DNA of 64,000 nucleotides from an uncultured Bacteroidales bacterium. GTDB taxonomy: Bacteria > Bacteroidota > Bacteroidia > Bacteroidales > Paludibacteraceae. The notes under the pieces were generated by a model. The model was not told the DNA's origin. It worked only from the letters and a program-made list of their open reading frames with translations, and did no database searches. Made by a program: the position numbers and the translations under genes. Positions within the stretch are counted from its first letter, which is position 1. Each line of letters starts with the position of its first letter. This document shows positions 45,466 to 54,000 of this stretch, one piece after another. The DNA is taken from NCBI GenBank assembly GCA_934716995.1, contig CAKUYO010000010.1, positions 1 to 64,000 on the forward strand, read 5' to 3'.

Positions 45466-47622
45466 TTACTCCTCGTCTGCATTCGCTGCAGCATATTCTT
45501 TGAGGAGTTTTTCCTGTACATCCGCAGGTACGAGTTCGTAGTCTTTGAACTTCATCGTAAACGTTGCCCTGCCACCCGTAAGCGAACTGAGCGTTGTCGA
45601 ATACGAAGTCAGTTCTTTCAGCGGCACTTCGGCGTGCAGGCGGGTGAAATTCTTCTCCGTCTCCATACCCAGTACCATACCGCGGCGACCCGTGATGTCC
45701 GACATCACATCGCCTACCAAATCATTCGGTACCAGCACTTCCACTTCGTAGATAGGCTCCAGCACCTTCGGATTTGCATTGCGGAACGCCTCGGCAAACG
45801 CATGGCGACCTGCCAGACGGAATGAAATTTCGTTGGAATCTACGGGGTGCATCTTGCCGTCGTAAACGATCACACGCACATCGCGGGCGTATGAACCCGT
45901 CAGCGGTCCTTGCTCCATACGGTCCATGATACCTTTCAGGATAGCGGGGATGAAGCGTGCCTCAATGGCACCGCCCACAATGGAGTTCACCAATACGAGT
46001 TTGCCGCCCCACTCCAAGGGAATCTCCTGTGTATCTTTTACCGTAACGCGGTACTCTTGGTTGCCGAACTTATACACCTCTTTTACAGGTACGCCCTCTT
46101 CATAAGGCTCTACAATCAGGTGCACCTCGCCGAATTGCCCCGATCCGCCCGACTGTTTCTTGTGGCGGTAGTCGGCGCGTGACGACTTCGTGATCGTCTC
46201 GCGGTACGGTATCTTCGGCTCCTCGAATACCACCTGCATCTTCTCGTTGTTCTCCAGACGCCATTTCAGCGTACGCAGGTGAAATTCTCCCTGACCGGAA
46301 ACAATCATCTGTTTCAACTCTTTCGACTGCTCCACAATCCATGTCGGGTCTTCCTCGTGCATACGGGTCAGCAGGGCGGCGAGTTTCTCGTTGTCCGCCT
46401 CGTTCACGGGACGGATGGCACGGCGGAAACGCGGTTGCGGGTACTCAATCTTTGCATAATGCAGGTCGCAGTCCTTCGCGTTCAGCGTGTTGCCCGTACG
46501 GGTGTCTTTCAGTTTTACGGTAGCCGCGATGTCGCCTGCCGCCACTTCGTCCACCGGTATGCGGTTCGCACCCGCCACCATATAAAGTTGCGAGATACGC
46601 TCTTTGCCGCCTCTGTCCATATTCTGCAGATCGTCGCCCGCTTTCACCGTTCCTTGCATCACGCGGAAATAGTTCACCTCGCCGATATGCGGCTCCACCG
46701 ATGTTTTGAACACATACAGGCTGGTCGGTTTCGTCGGGTCGGGACTGATGCCCTCGCCTTCGAGCGTCGGATATTTGAAATTCGCGGGTTCGGGAGCCAT
46801 CGTCAGCAGAAAATCCATCAAGCGGCGGATACCCATATCTTTCAGTGCACTCGTGCAAATCACGGGGTACATCGACCCGTCGGCATAGACCGAGCGCAGA
46901 CCGCGCATAATCTCCTCGTCGGTCAGTCCCTCGCTCAGGAACTTGTCAAGCAGTGTCTCGTCCGCTTCGGCAGCCTGTTCCTGCAGTTGCTGGCGCATCT
47001 CCGCCACGCGCTCCTGATGTTCAGCAGGAATCTCTTTCTCTTCGGGTGCACCGCCTTCGGGTCCCCAGACGAGCATCTTGCCTTTCAGCACATCGATCGC
47101 CGCATTGAAACCCGCACCTGCGTTCACGGGATATTGTATCAGGGTGCACTTGTTACCGAAATTCTCTTTCAGTTGTGCAAACGTATGTTCAAAGTCAGCG
47201 TCCGGGTGGTCGCATTTGTTGATCACGAATGCCAGCGGCTTCTTCGCCTTTTCCACCAGACGGAAATTGTTTTGTGTACCTACTTCGATACCGTTGTTGG
47301 CGGTCAGCACGATCAGCGCCGAACCTACCATTTGCAAGGCTGCTACCGTACCGCCACAGAAATCATCCGAACCGGCGCAGTCAATGATGTTCAGTTTTTT
47401 ACCTTGGAACTCGATGTTGCAAACCGTCGAGAAAACCGAGTAACCGTACTCCTTCTCCACGGGAAAATAGTCGCATACGGTCGATTGTGCCTCAATCGAA
47501 CCGCGACGTTTGATCACACCACTCTCATAAAGCATCGCCTCCATAAGAGTGGTTTTACCCGATCCGCTACCGCCCAACATAGCGATATTCTTGATCTCGT
47601 TTGCTTGATAAACTTTAGCCAT
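45466..47622 (-). CDS. Divergent second elongation factor G (EF-G2 type)
   Basis: From ATG 47622 the product is 718 aa with all EF-G domains, but its G domain departs from the canonical one. G1 is GGSGSGKTT (canonical GHIDAGKTT), switch I reads EYGYSV where ERGITI is usual, and G3 is DCAGSDDF where DTPGHVDF carries the catalytic histidine. G4 (NKCD) is kept, so nucleotide binding is likely while hydrolysis is doubtful. The domain IV loop YGYSVFST-independent tip region and the C-terminal SYSTTLSSLTGGRATFTMKF are EF-G-like. A Bacteroides EF-G paralog without GTPase activity, needed during starvation and gut colonisation, has been described; this looks like the same type. The frame is open to 47865, but that covers the promoter and repeats. 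Confidence 0.9.
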   Translation of the reverse strand: MAKVYQANEIKNIAMLGGSGSGKTTLMEAMLYESGVIKRRGSIEAQSTVCDYFPVEKEYGYSVFSTVCNIEFQGKKLNIIDCAGSDDFCGGTVAALQMVGSALIVLTANNGIEVGTQNNFRLVEKAKKPLAFVINKCDHPDADFEHTFAQLKENFGNKCTLIQYPVNAGAGFNAAIDVLKGKMLVWGPEGGAPEEKEIPAEHQERVAEMRQQLQEQAAEADETLLDKFLSEGLTDEEIMRGLRSVYADGSMYPVICTSALKDMGIRRLMDFLLTMAPEPANFKYPTLEGEGISPDPTKPTSLYVFKTSVEPHIGEVNYFRVMQGTVKAGDDLQNMDRGGKERISQLYMVAGANRIPVDEVAAGDIAATVKLKDTRTGNTLNAKDCDLHYAKIEYPQPRFRRAIRPVNEADNEKLAALLTRMHEEDPTWIVEQSKELKQMIVSGQGEFHLRTLKWRLENNEKMQVVFEEPKIPYRETITKSSRADYRHKKQSGGSGQFGEVHLIVEPYEEGVPVKEVYKFGNQEYRVTVKDTQEIPLEWGGKLVLVNSIVGGAIEARFIPAILKGIMDRMEQGPLTGSYARDVRVIVYDGKMHPVDSNEISFRLAGRHAFAEAFRNANPKVLEPIYEVEVLVPNDLVGDVMSDITGRRGMVLGMETEKNFTRLHAEVPLKELTSYSTTLSSLTGGRATFTMKFKDYELVPADVQEKLLKEYAAANADEE

Positions 47623-47728
47623 AATTGTGTTTTTTATAAGGTTACAGCAAGAACACCCTCGGCAACCGTCAGACAGGTTTCGCCGCCCCAAGACAGGCAA
47701 CTCACAACCGCAACGGTATTCTCGTTTG

Positions 47729-47760
47729 CAAAGATACGACAAAAATGCAAACCGTGCAAA
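47729..47760 (-). promoter_or_regulatory. Promoter of the second EF-G gene
   Basis: On the minus strand: TTTG (47757-47760), 20 nt, TATCTTTG (47729-47736). The leader is about 100 nt. Confidence 0.8.
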
Positions 47761-47801
47761 CAAAAAATGCAAATCCTGCTGCACAGCATATTTTTCAATC
47801 C

Positions 47802-48016
47802 ACAATGTATAGCATAATGGCACAATACACAATGTATAGCATAATGGCACAATACACAATGACACCTTTGTCCTTAAAGTCCTTACTGTCCTTAAAATCC
47901 TTATCGTCCCTAAAGACCTTAAAAACCTTATGCTATCAAGAGTATGTGATTATGGGGTGATTATCGGGTGATTATCGGGTGATTAACGGGTGATTAACGG
48001 GTGATTATGGGGTGAT
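47802..48016. repeat. Composite repeat gap (27-, 9- and 11-bp units)
   Basis: Three arrays abut: a 27-bp direct repeat (ACAATGTATAGCATAATGGC..., 2.2 exact units, 47802-47864), a nonamer array (CCTTAAAGT-like, seven units, 47873-47937) and an 11-bp array (GGTGATTATCG-like, six to seven units, 47940-48016). The last runs into the end of the GNAT gene. No gene lies in the gap between 47623 and 48004. Confidence 0.9.
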
Positions 48017-48556
48017 TAAGCCATCTATGCCATATACATATCGGTGTATGGTGCGTATAACCCGTTCTGCATCTCTCTCCTGTTGCAAACCGGGCGTTGC
48101 CATCAGCCGCATCGGCAGGCTCTCGCCCCCTGTCCTGTATGCCGGCTGTATATAGGGAGTCTCCTGCCAGAGCCGCAGCCCGTTCCGTTCATAGAACCCC
48201 ACCCTGCGGTGGCTCATCTCGTCTTCGGGCATCTCCACCTCCAACACCAACGGCATTCCCGCACGCGCCAGCACTGCCTGCAGTATCTGCCCGCCGTAGC
48301 CGTGGTTGCGCTGTGCGGGGTCGGTGGCAAAATGCTCCCCGTAGCAGAATGTTCCGAAGTCCCAATAGGTCAGAAAACCGGTCGGCACACCCTCCTCGTT
48401 TTCCGCCAGCACGCAATGGAACACCGGATTGGTATCCGTATTCACCCGTTGTGCCTCCGTATCGCGCCTTTCCGCCTCGGGAAAAGCCTCCAGCCACAGT
48501 CTTTCCACAAATGCATACCCTGCATCCGCACTCCCAATCTCTCTCAATCGTATCAT
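48005..48556 (-). CDS. GNAT-family acetyltransferase
   Basis: A 183-aa protein with the GNAT fold: PTGFLTYWDFGTFCYGEHFATDP (strands 4-5) and acetyl-CoA loop ATDPAQRNHGYGGQILQAVL, close to the R/Q-x-x-G-x-G/A signature, then VEMPEDEMSHRRVGFYERNGL. The substrate is unknown. The last residues (LITP) and stop codon come from the 11-bp repeat array that begins there, so the original C-terminus may have been replaced. It has its own perfect promoter. Confidence 0.85.
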   Translation of the reverse strand: MIRLREIGSADAGYAFVERLWLEAFPEAERRDTEAQRVNTDTNPVFHCVLAENEEGVPTGFLTYWDFGTFCYGEHFATDPAQRNHGYGGQILQAVLARAGMPLVLEVEMPEDEMSHRRVGFYERNGLRLWQETPYIQPAYRTGGESLPMRLMATPGLQQERDAERVIRTIHRYVYGIDGLITP

Positions 48557-48577
48557 AAAAAAGAGTTATTTTACCTG

Positions 48578-48609
48578 CAAAGATACTGAAAATGACCCGC
48601 ATACACAAA
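48578..48609 (-). promoter_or_regulatory. Promoter of the GNAT gene
   Basis: On the minus strand: TTTG (48606-48609), 20 nt, TATCTTTG (48578-48585). Confidence 0.8.
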
Positions 48610-48677
48610 ATATACCCGTACAATCCACCTGTTTTGCAAAATAACATTTGGCAATTTGTATTTTTCTGCCATAATCA

Positions 48678-48709
48678 TTTGTGCAGGTCGCAAAAAAGCA
48701 GTAATTTTG
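48678..48709 (+). promoter_or_regulatory. Promoter of the putative small RNA
   Basis: TTTG at 48678-48681, exactly 20 nt, TAATTTTG at 48702-48709. No open frame starts downstream within the transcript. Confidence 0.75.
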
Positions 48710-48714
48710 CACCC

Positions 48715-48904
48715 GATTTCAGAGAAGCGGAATAACGGGGAGGATACACAAAATACTTTTTTTTCACCTAATTAGGTGCATGGAAATGACTCTTGAAGAG
48801 GGAGTTCGTAGCCCGTCCGTCCGCGTGAGCGATTGTTCGGGGTTATAGTCGTGGTAAAAAGCGAACATGTACAGAAGCCTATCTATTGCAGATGGGCATT
48901 TTTT
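48715..48904 (+). ncRNA. Putative structured small RNA, about 190 nt
   Basis: A well-formed promoter and a Rho-independent terminator (GCCTATCT 48877-48884, loop ATTGC, AGATGGGC 48890-48897, then a T run) enclose 190 nt without a credible frame. Several pairings can be drawn: CACCTAATTAGGTG (48765-48778), an ACTC...GAGT hairpin (about 48789-48805), and a long bulged hairpin with GTTCG (about 48803) pairing with CGAAC (about 48862), CCCG with CGGG inside, and a CGC-GTGA-GCG tip carrying a GNRA-type tetraloop. Size and the long bulged hairpin would suit a 6S-like RNA or a Bacteroidales-specific structured RNA; I cannot decide which without a covariance search. Confidence 0.65.
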
Positions 48905-49089
48905 GTGTGCAGACCTCCCCTGCCCCTCCCAAAGCACCCCGCAAAGGAGGGGAATTCGGGCTCCGTTAATTGGCGTTAATCGACCGTTAACAGAATATCC
49001 ATTAAAGACCATTAAAGGACCATTAAAACGTTGTGGAACAAATAATTAACATATAATGAGCCATATAATTGACTGTAAATTATAAGACA
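48905..49089. other. Gap between small RNA and Crp/Fnr gene
   Basis: It contains a second GC-rich hairpin (CCCCTCC 48923-48929 with GGAGGGG 48946-48952) and a run of near-repeats around CCATTAAAGGACC (about 48964-49030). No gene seen. Confidence 0.5.
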
Positions 49090-49653
49090 ATGAATACAGA
49101 CTTGTATGTAGATTTTATGCGGCGGTACGGGACGCTGACAGCAGAAGCCGAGGCGGACTTGCGGGAGCGGGTGCAGGCGTTGCAACGCACCAAAGGGCAA
49201 ACTATCATTCGCACAGGACAGGTGGCAAGCAGTTGGTTCCTCGTGGAAAGCGGAATGGTTCGCTCCTATTACCAATACGCCCACAAACAAGTAACTATCT
49301 GGTTTGCAAGCGAAAACACATTCGCCGCCTCTATTTCGGCACTCTACAACGACCAGCCGTCGTGCGAGACCATAGAGTGTATCGAGGATTGCCGTTTTCT
49401 GTACATCACCAACCACGATATGCAAGACTTGTGCCGCCGATACGACTGTATCAACACCATCCACCGCAAAATGGCCGAAGAGTATTGCATCATTCTGCAA
49501 AACCGCATCTACTCGTTTCAGGTACTGAGTGCCGCAGAGCGGTATCGCGAACTGCAAGAGACCGAACCCGCTGTGGTACAGCGTGCGCCACTACAATACA
49601 TCGCGTCTTATCTCGGTATCTCGCAAGAGACATTGAGCCGCATACGGCACTGA
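49090..49653 (+). CDS. Crp/Fnr-family transcriptional regulator
   Basis: A 187-aa regulator with an N-terminal cyclic-nucleotide-binding-like beta barrel (QTIIRTGQVASSWFLVESGMVRSYY) and a C-terminal winged helix ending LQYIASYLGISQETLSRIR, the DNA-recognition helix. It lacks the N-terminal cysteine cluster of FNR, so oxygen sensing through an Fe-S cluster is unlikely. The frame can start at TTG 49069, but ATG 49090 gives the usual N-terminus. Five bases downstream of its stop lies TTTGAC-TTTT-GTCAAA, placed to control the efflux operon that follows. Confidence 0.88.
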   Translation: MNTDLYVDFMRRYGTLTAEAEADLRERVQALQRTKGQTIIRTGQVASSWFLVESGMVRSYYQYAHKQVTIWFASENTFAASISALYNDQPSCETIECIEDCRFLYITNHDMQDLCRRYDCINTIHRKMAEEYCIILQNRIYSFQVLSAAERYRELQETEPAVVQRAPLQYIASYLGISQETLSRIRH

Positions 49654-49657
49654 TTTT

Positions 49658-49673
49658 TTTGACTTTTGTCAAA
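49658..49673 (+). promoter_or_regulatory. Crp/Fnr-type palindromic operator
   Basis: A perfect 6-4-6 palindrome, TTTGAC-TTTT-GTCAAA. Its centre is about 40 bp upstream of the start expected from the -7 box at 49695-49702, and no -33 TTTG lies at the right spacing, as in class II activator-dependent promoters. The neighbouring regulator is the obvious candidate to bind. Confidence 0.6.
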
Positions 49674-49694
49674 TCTGTGAAACGGAAAAAGCAG

Positions 49695-49702
49695 TACCTT
49701 TG
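49695..49702 (+). promoter_or_regulatory. -7 box of the RND efflux operon
   Basis: TACCTTTG matches the consensus, but 20 nt upstream is AAAT rather than TTTG; the operator at 49658-49673 occupies that place. The leader would be about 190 nt and includes the AACAC-loop hairpin. Confidence 0.6.
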
Positions 49703-49788
49703 CAGGCGTTTTGCGGGTTCCATTAAACCACACAAAAAACATATAATTATCGTGTAATTGACCATTAATTTTAATCAACCAAAACCGG

Positions 49789-49824
49789 CAAAACCTATTG
49801 CGCAGGCAACACGCCTGCGCTGAC
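49789..49824. repeat. AACAC-loop hairpin, copy 4 (different stem)
   Basis: CAAAACCTATT, then stem GCGCAGGC, loop AACAC, stem GCCTGCGC. The loop and the flank are kept while the stem differs completely from copies 1-3 yet pairs perfectly. It lies in the leader of the efflux operon. Confidence 0.85.
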
Positions 49825-49899
49825 GGAAATGCAAACAACAATACAGCAAAAAACAACGATATAAACAAACAATAACGACATAAAAACAAAACAAATAGT

Positions 49900-51000
49900 A
49901 TGAATAAGAAGGTATTTATCTGTATTGCCTTGTGTATGTGCGCGCTGAGCGCATGCCACAAAGGCGGACAAGGACAAGAAGAACAGGTGGCGCACAACAA
50001 GACCATGGTGGTGCTGGCGCAAGACTGCGTGGTGGAGGAGAGTTATCCCGCCTCTATCCGCGGACGACAGGACATCGCCATCATGCCGCAAGTGGCCGGT
50101 ACGCTGACCAAACTATGCGTAGTCGAGGGTGAGCGCGTGCGCAAAGGGCAGGTGCTGTTTGTCATCGACCAGGTGCCGTACCGCGCATCGTTGGAGACCG
50201 CTGAAGCCAACGTGGAAGTAGCCAAGTCGGGTGTTGCTACCGCCGAATTAGTGTATCAATCCAAACAACAACTCTACGCCGACAGCGTCATCTCGGACTT
50301 CGACCTGCAGACGGCGAAGAACAGTTACCTGAGTGCCAAGGCAGGTCTGGCACAGGCAAATGCCGCATTGGTCATCGCGCAGAACAACCTCAACTATACA
50401 GAGGTGAAGAGCCCGAGCGACGGTGTGGTGGGTACGCTGCCTTTTCGCGTGGGGGCACTGGTGGCGCCGCAGATGCCTACCCCGCTGACCACCGTGAGCG
50501 ACAACTCGGTGATGTACGTCTATTTCTCGATGACCGAGAACCAATGGCTTGCCCTCGCACGCCAATACGGCAGCAAAGACGCCGCCTTGCGCAATATGCC
50601 CGCTGTGGAGTTGGTGCTCAACGACGGCAGCAAATACTCCGAAAGCGGCAAGATTGAGACCGTGTCGGGCGTGATTGACCAAGCCACCGGCACCGTCAGC
50701 GTGCGGGCTACGTTTGGCAACAAGAACGGTCTGCTCACCTCTGGCGGTGCGGGCAACATCGTCCTCGCAAAGCCGCAGCAGGGTGCGCTCCTCATTCCGC
50801 GAACCGCTACCTACGAGATACAGGACAAAGTGTTTGTCTATCGCGTGGAGAACGGCAAGACCGCTGCTACACAGGTGGTCGTCAACCGCTTGAACGGTGG
50901 CAAGGAGTACATTGTAGAGAGCGGCTTGCAGGCAGGAGACACCATCGTTACCGAAGGCGTGGCAATGCTCAAAGAAGGCGTGAAAATAATGATGAATTAA
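49900..51000 (+). CDS. RND efflux periplasmic adaptor (membrane fusion protein)
   Basis: A 366-aa adaptor lipoprotein (lipobox ALSAC, cysteine 19) linking the inner-membrane pump to the outer-membrane channel. Domains in order: barrel-sandwich half (IMPQVAGTLTKLCVVEGERVRKGQVLFVID), an alpha-hairpin (about residues 90-150, ETAEANVEVAKSGV ... ANAALVIAQNNLNYTEV), second lipoyl half (KSPSDGVVGTLPFRVGALV), beta-barrel and membrane-proximal domain ending VTEGVAMLKEGVKI. It is the first gene of the three-gene tripartite efflux operon. Confidence 0.93.
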   Translation: MNKKVFICIALCMCALSACHKGGQGQEEQVAHNKTMVVLAQDCVVEESYPASIRGRQDIAIMPQVAGTLTKLCVVEGERVRKGQVLFVIDQVPYRASLETAEANVEVAKSGVATAELVYQSKQQLYADSVISDFDLQTAKNSYLSAKAGLAQANAALVIAQNNLNYTEVKSPSDGVVGTLPFRVGALVAPQMPTPLTTVSDNSVMYVYFSMTENQWLALARQYGSKDAALRNMPAVELVLNDGSKYSESGKIETVSGVIDQATGTVSVRATFGNKNGLLTSGGAGNIVLAKPQQGALLIPRTATYEIQDKVFVYRVENGKTAATQVVVNRLNGGKEYIVESGLQAGDTIVTEGVAMLKEGVKIMMN

Positions 51001-51085
51001 GAATGATGAATTAGGAATTAACAGGGTGTCCCATTTGCCTTATCAGGCTTATTAGCCCAATTAGCCCTATTCGACTTATTTATAT
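51001..51085. repeat. 9-bp array between adaptor and pump genes
   Basis: Nonamer units (CCTTATCAG, GCTTATTAG, CCCAATTAG, CCCTATTCG, ACTTATTTA) at about 51036-51080, the same family as at 106-144 and 21362-21400. An AATGATGAATTAGGAATTA stretch precedes it, shared with 25378 and 61660. Confidence 0.85.
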
Positions 51086-51091
51086 CAACCT

Positions 51092-54000
51092 ATGAACGTA
51101 AAAACTTTTGTGGAGCGGCCGGTGCTGTCGGCAGTCATATCCATCGTGATAGCCCTGCTCGGACTTATCGGACTCAAGACGCTCCCTATCGAACAATACC
51201 CCGACATCGCACCACCTACCGTCATGGTGATGACCCAGTACTATGGTGCCAGTGCCGAGTCGGTACAGAAATCCGTCATCGCCCCCCTCGAAGAGGCTAT
51301 CAACGGTGTCGAGAATATGACCTATATGACCTCCACGGCAACCAACACCGGTTCGGCGGAGATATATGTCTATTTCAAGCAGGGTACCGACCCCGATATG
51401 GCGGCGGTGAATGTACAGAACAAAATTTCGTCGGCTACGGCGCAGTTGCCCTCAGAGGTCAAGGTGGTTGGCGTACAGGCGTTCAAGCGGCAGACCAGTA
51501 TGCTGCAGATCTTCACGGTTTCCTCGCCCGACGATACCTACGACCAGACATTCCTCAGCAACTATATCAACATCAATATCAAGCCCGAACTGCTGCGTAT
51601 TCAGGGTGTCGGACAGATGGTGGTGCTGGGCGGCAACTACTCGATGCGTATCTGGATGCGCCCCGATGTGATGGCGCAATACGGCTTGGTGCCGAGTGAT
51701 GTAACGGCGGCTCTCGCCGAGCAGAATATCGAATCGGCTACAGGTGCCATCGGCGAGAACTCCCCCGAGGCGTACCAATATACTATGAAGTACAAAGGGC
51801 GTTTGCAGACCCCCGAGGAGTTCGGTCAGATAGTTATCCGCTCCACCGCCGACGGCGAAGTGCTTCGCCTGCGCGACATCGCCGACATCGAGTTGGGCGA
51901 GGAGAGTTACGGCTTCGACGGTCGTCAGAACGGGCATCACGGCGTACAATGTATGGTTTTCCAGACGGCGGGTTCCAACGCTACCGAGGTGAATAATCAG
52001 ATAGATGCCCTCCTTGCGGAGGTACAGGCACACGCTCCCAAGGGTGTGAAAATCACGCAGATGATGTCCACCAACGATTTCCTCTATGCCTCTATCCACA
52101 ACGTGGTCAAGACCCTCATTGAGGCAATCCTGCTGGTTATCCTCATCGTGCTGCTTTTCTTGCAAGACTGGCGCTCAACGCTCATTCCCTTTGTCAGCAT
52201 CATCGTCTCGCTCATCGGTACGTTTGCTTTTATGGTCGTGGCGGGGTTCTCTATCAACCTTATCACGCTTTTTGCCCTCGTGCTTGTCATCGGTACGGTG
52301 GTGGACGACTCTATCGTGGTGGTCGAGGCGGTGCACAGCCGCTTTGATGCGGGCTACAAAAACCCGTTCCAGGCCACGGTATATGGAACCAAAGATGTGG
52401 CGGTGGCTATCATCACCTCGTCGCTCGTCTTTATGGCGGTGTTTATCCCTATCAGTTTCATCGGCGGCACCAGCGGTGTCTTCTATCGCCAGTTCGGTCT
52501 GACCATGGCGGTAGCGGTAGGTATCTCCGCCCTCAACGCGCTCACCACCTGCCCCGCCCTCTGCGCTCTGCTGCTGCGTCCCAAAGAGACCAATATCGAC
52601 AACCTCCGCGGCTACAAGCGCTGGCGTTTCCGTTTCTCCGACAAGTGGAACCGCGGTTTTGACCGCCTCACCGCATGGTATCAGCGCGGTGCGGCACATT
52701 TCGTCAAACATCCGTGGATGTCATTCCTTACCGCCGCTTTGGGCGTTGCCCTGATGGTGGTACTGATGAATACCACCAAGACCGGTCTCGTCCCCGACGA
52801 GGATCTGGGTACCGTAATGGTGAATATCGACACACCTCCCGGCAGTTCGCTTGCCACCACCGACGACATCATGCGCGAGATAGAAAACCGCCTGATGACT
52901 ATCCCCGAGGTGGCGGAACTGAACAGTACGGCGGGCTACGGACTGATCTCCGGCGAGTCAAGTGCGGCGGGTAATATCATTTTGAAACTCCGTCCGTGGG
53001 ACGAGCGTACCCGCAAAGACCAGGCGGTCAATGCCGTCATCGGCAAGGTCTATGCCCTCACCGCCGACATCAAGGATGCCACCGTCTTCGCTATGGCACC
53101 TGCCCAGATTTCGGGTTACGGTACCGGCAACGCACTGGATATCAACCTCGAAGACAAGGTAGGCGGCGATATGCACCAGTTCTACGACTATGCACAGCAG
53201 TTTATCGGTGCGCTCAACGGACGACCCGAGATAAGTATGGCGTTCACGTCCTTCAACCTCAATTTCCCGCAGTGGGAGGTGAGTGTTGATGCCGCCAAAT
53301 GCCAGCGCTCGGGTATCACCGCCAACGAGGTACTCGCCTGCCTGTCGGGCTATTACGGCGGTCAGTACGTCAGCGATTTCAACCGTTTCGGCAAGGTCTA
53401 TAAAGTGCAGATTATGGGCGACCCCAAGCAGCGTATGGACGAGCGCAGTCTCGACAACACGTTTGTCCGTCTCCACAGCGGCGAGATGGCGCCCCTCTCG
53501 CAGTTCATCACGCTCCGCCGTGTCTATGGCGCCGACAAACTGACGCGCTTCAACCTCTACAACTCCATCTCTGTCAGCGCAATGCCTGCCGACGGCTATT
53601 CGTCGGGCGATGCCATCCGGGCGGTCAAAGAGGTGGCTGCACAGGTGCTGCCGTCGCAGTACGCCGTCGATTACGGAGGTATCACCCGTGAGGAAAGTCA
53701 GTCGAGCAACAGCACCACGGCGGTTATTTTCCTCATCTGTATCGTCTTTATCTACCTCATTCTCTCGGCGTTGTACGAGTCCTTCCGTCTCCCGCTGGCT
53801 GTCATCATCGCCGTGCCGGTAGGTCTGATGGGTTCCTTCCTGCTGACCAAGATATGCGGTCTCGAAAACAACATCTACCTCCAGACGGGTGTCATTATGT
53901 TGATCGGTTTGCTCAGCAAAACGGCTATCCTTATCACCGAGTACGCTTCCGAGCGCCGCAAAGCGGGCAAGAGCCTGCAGGATGCGGCTGTCGATGCGGC

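Noticed and set aside
46279..47817. 512-codon open frame antisense to the second EF-G gene
   Set aside because: Shadow frame of a clear EF-G gene; it runs into repeats at its end.
47802..47864. 27-bp direct repeats as a CRISPR or origin iteron
   Set aside because: Only 2.2 units without spacers, and no cas or replication initiator gene nearby.
48715..48904. tRNA, tmRNA, SRP RNA or RNase P RNA
   Set aside because: None of the conserved cores of these RNAs (T-loop GGTTCGA, tmRNA ends, SRP tetraloop region, RNase P P4) is present.
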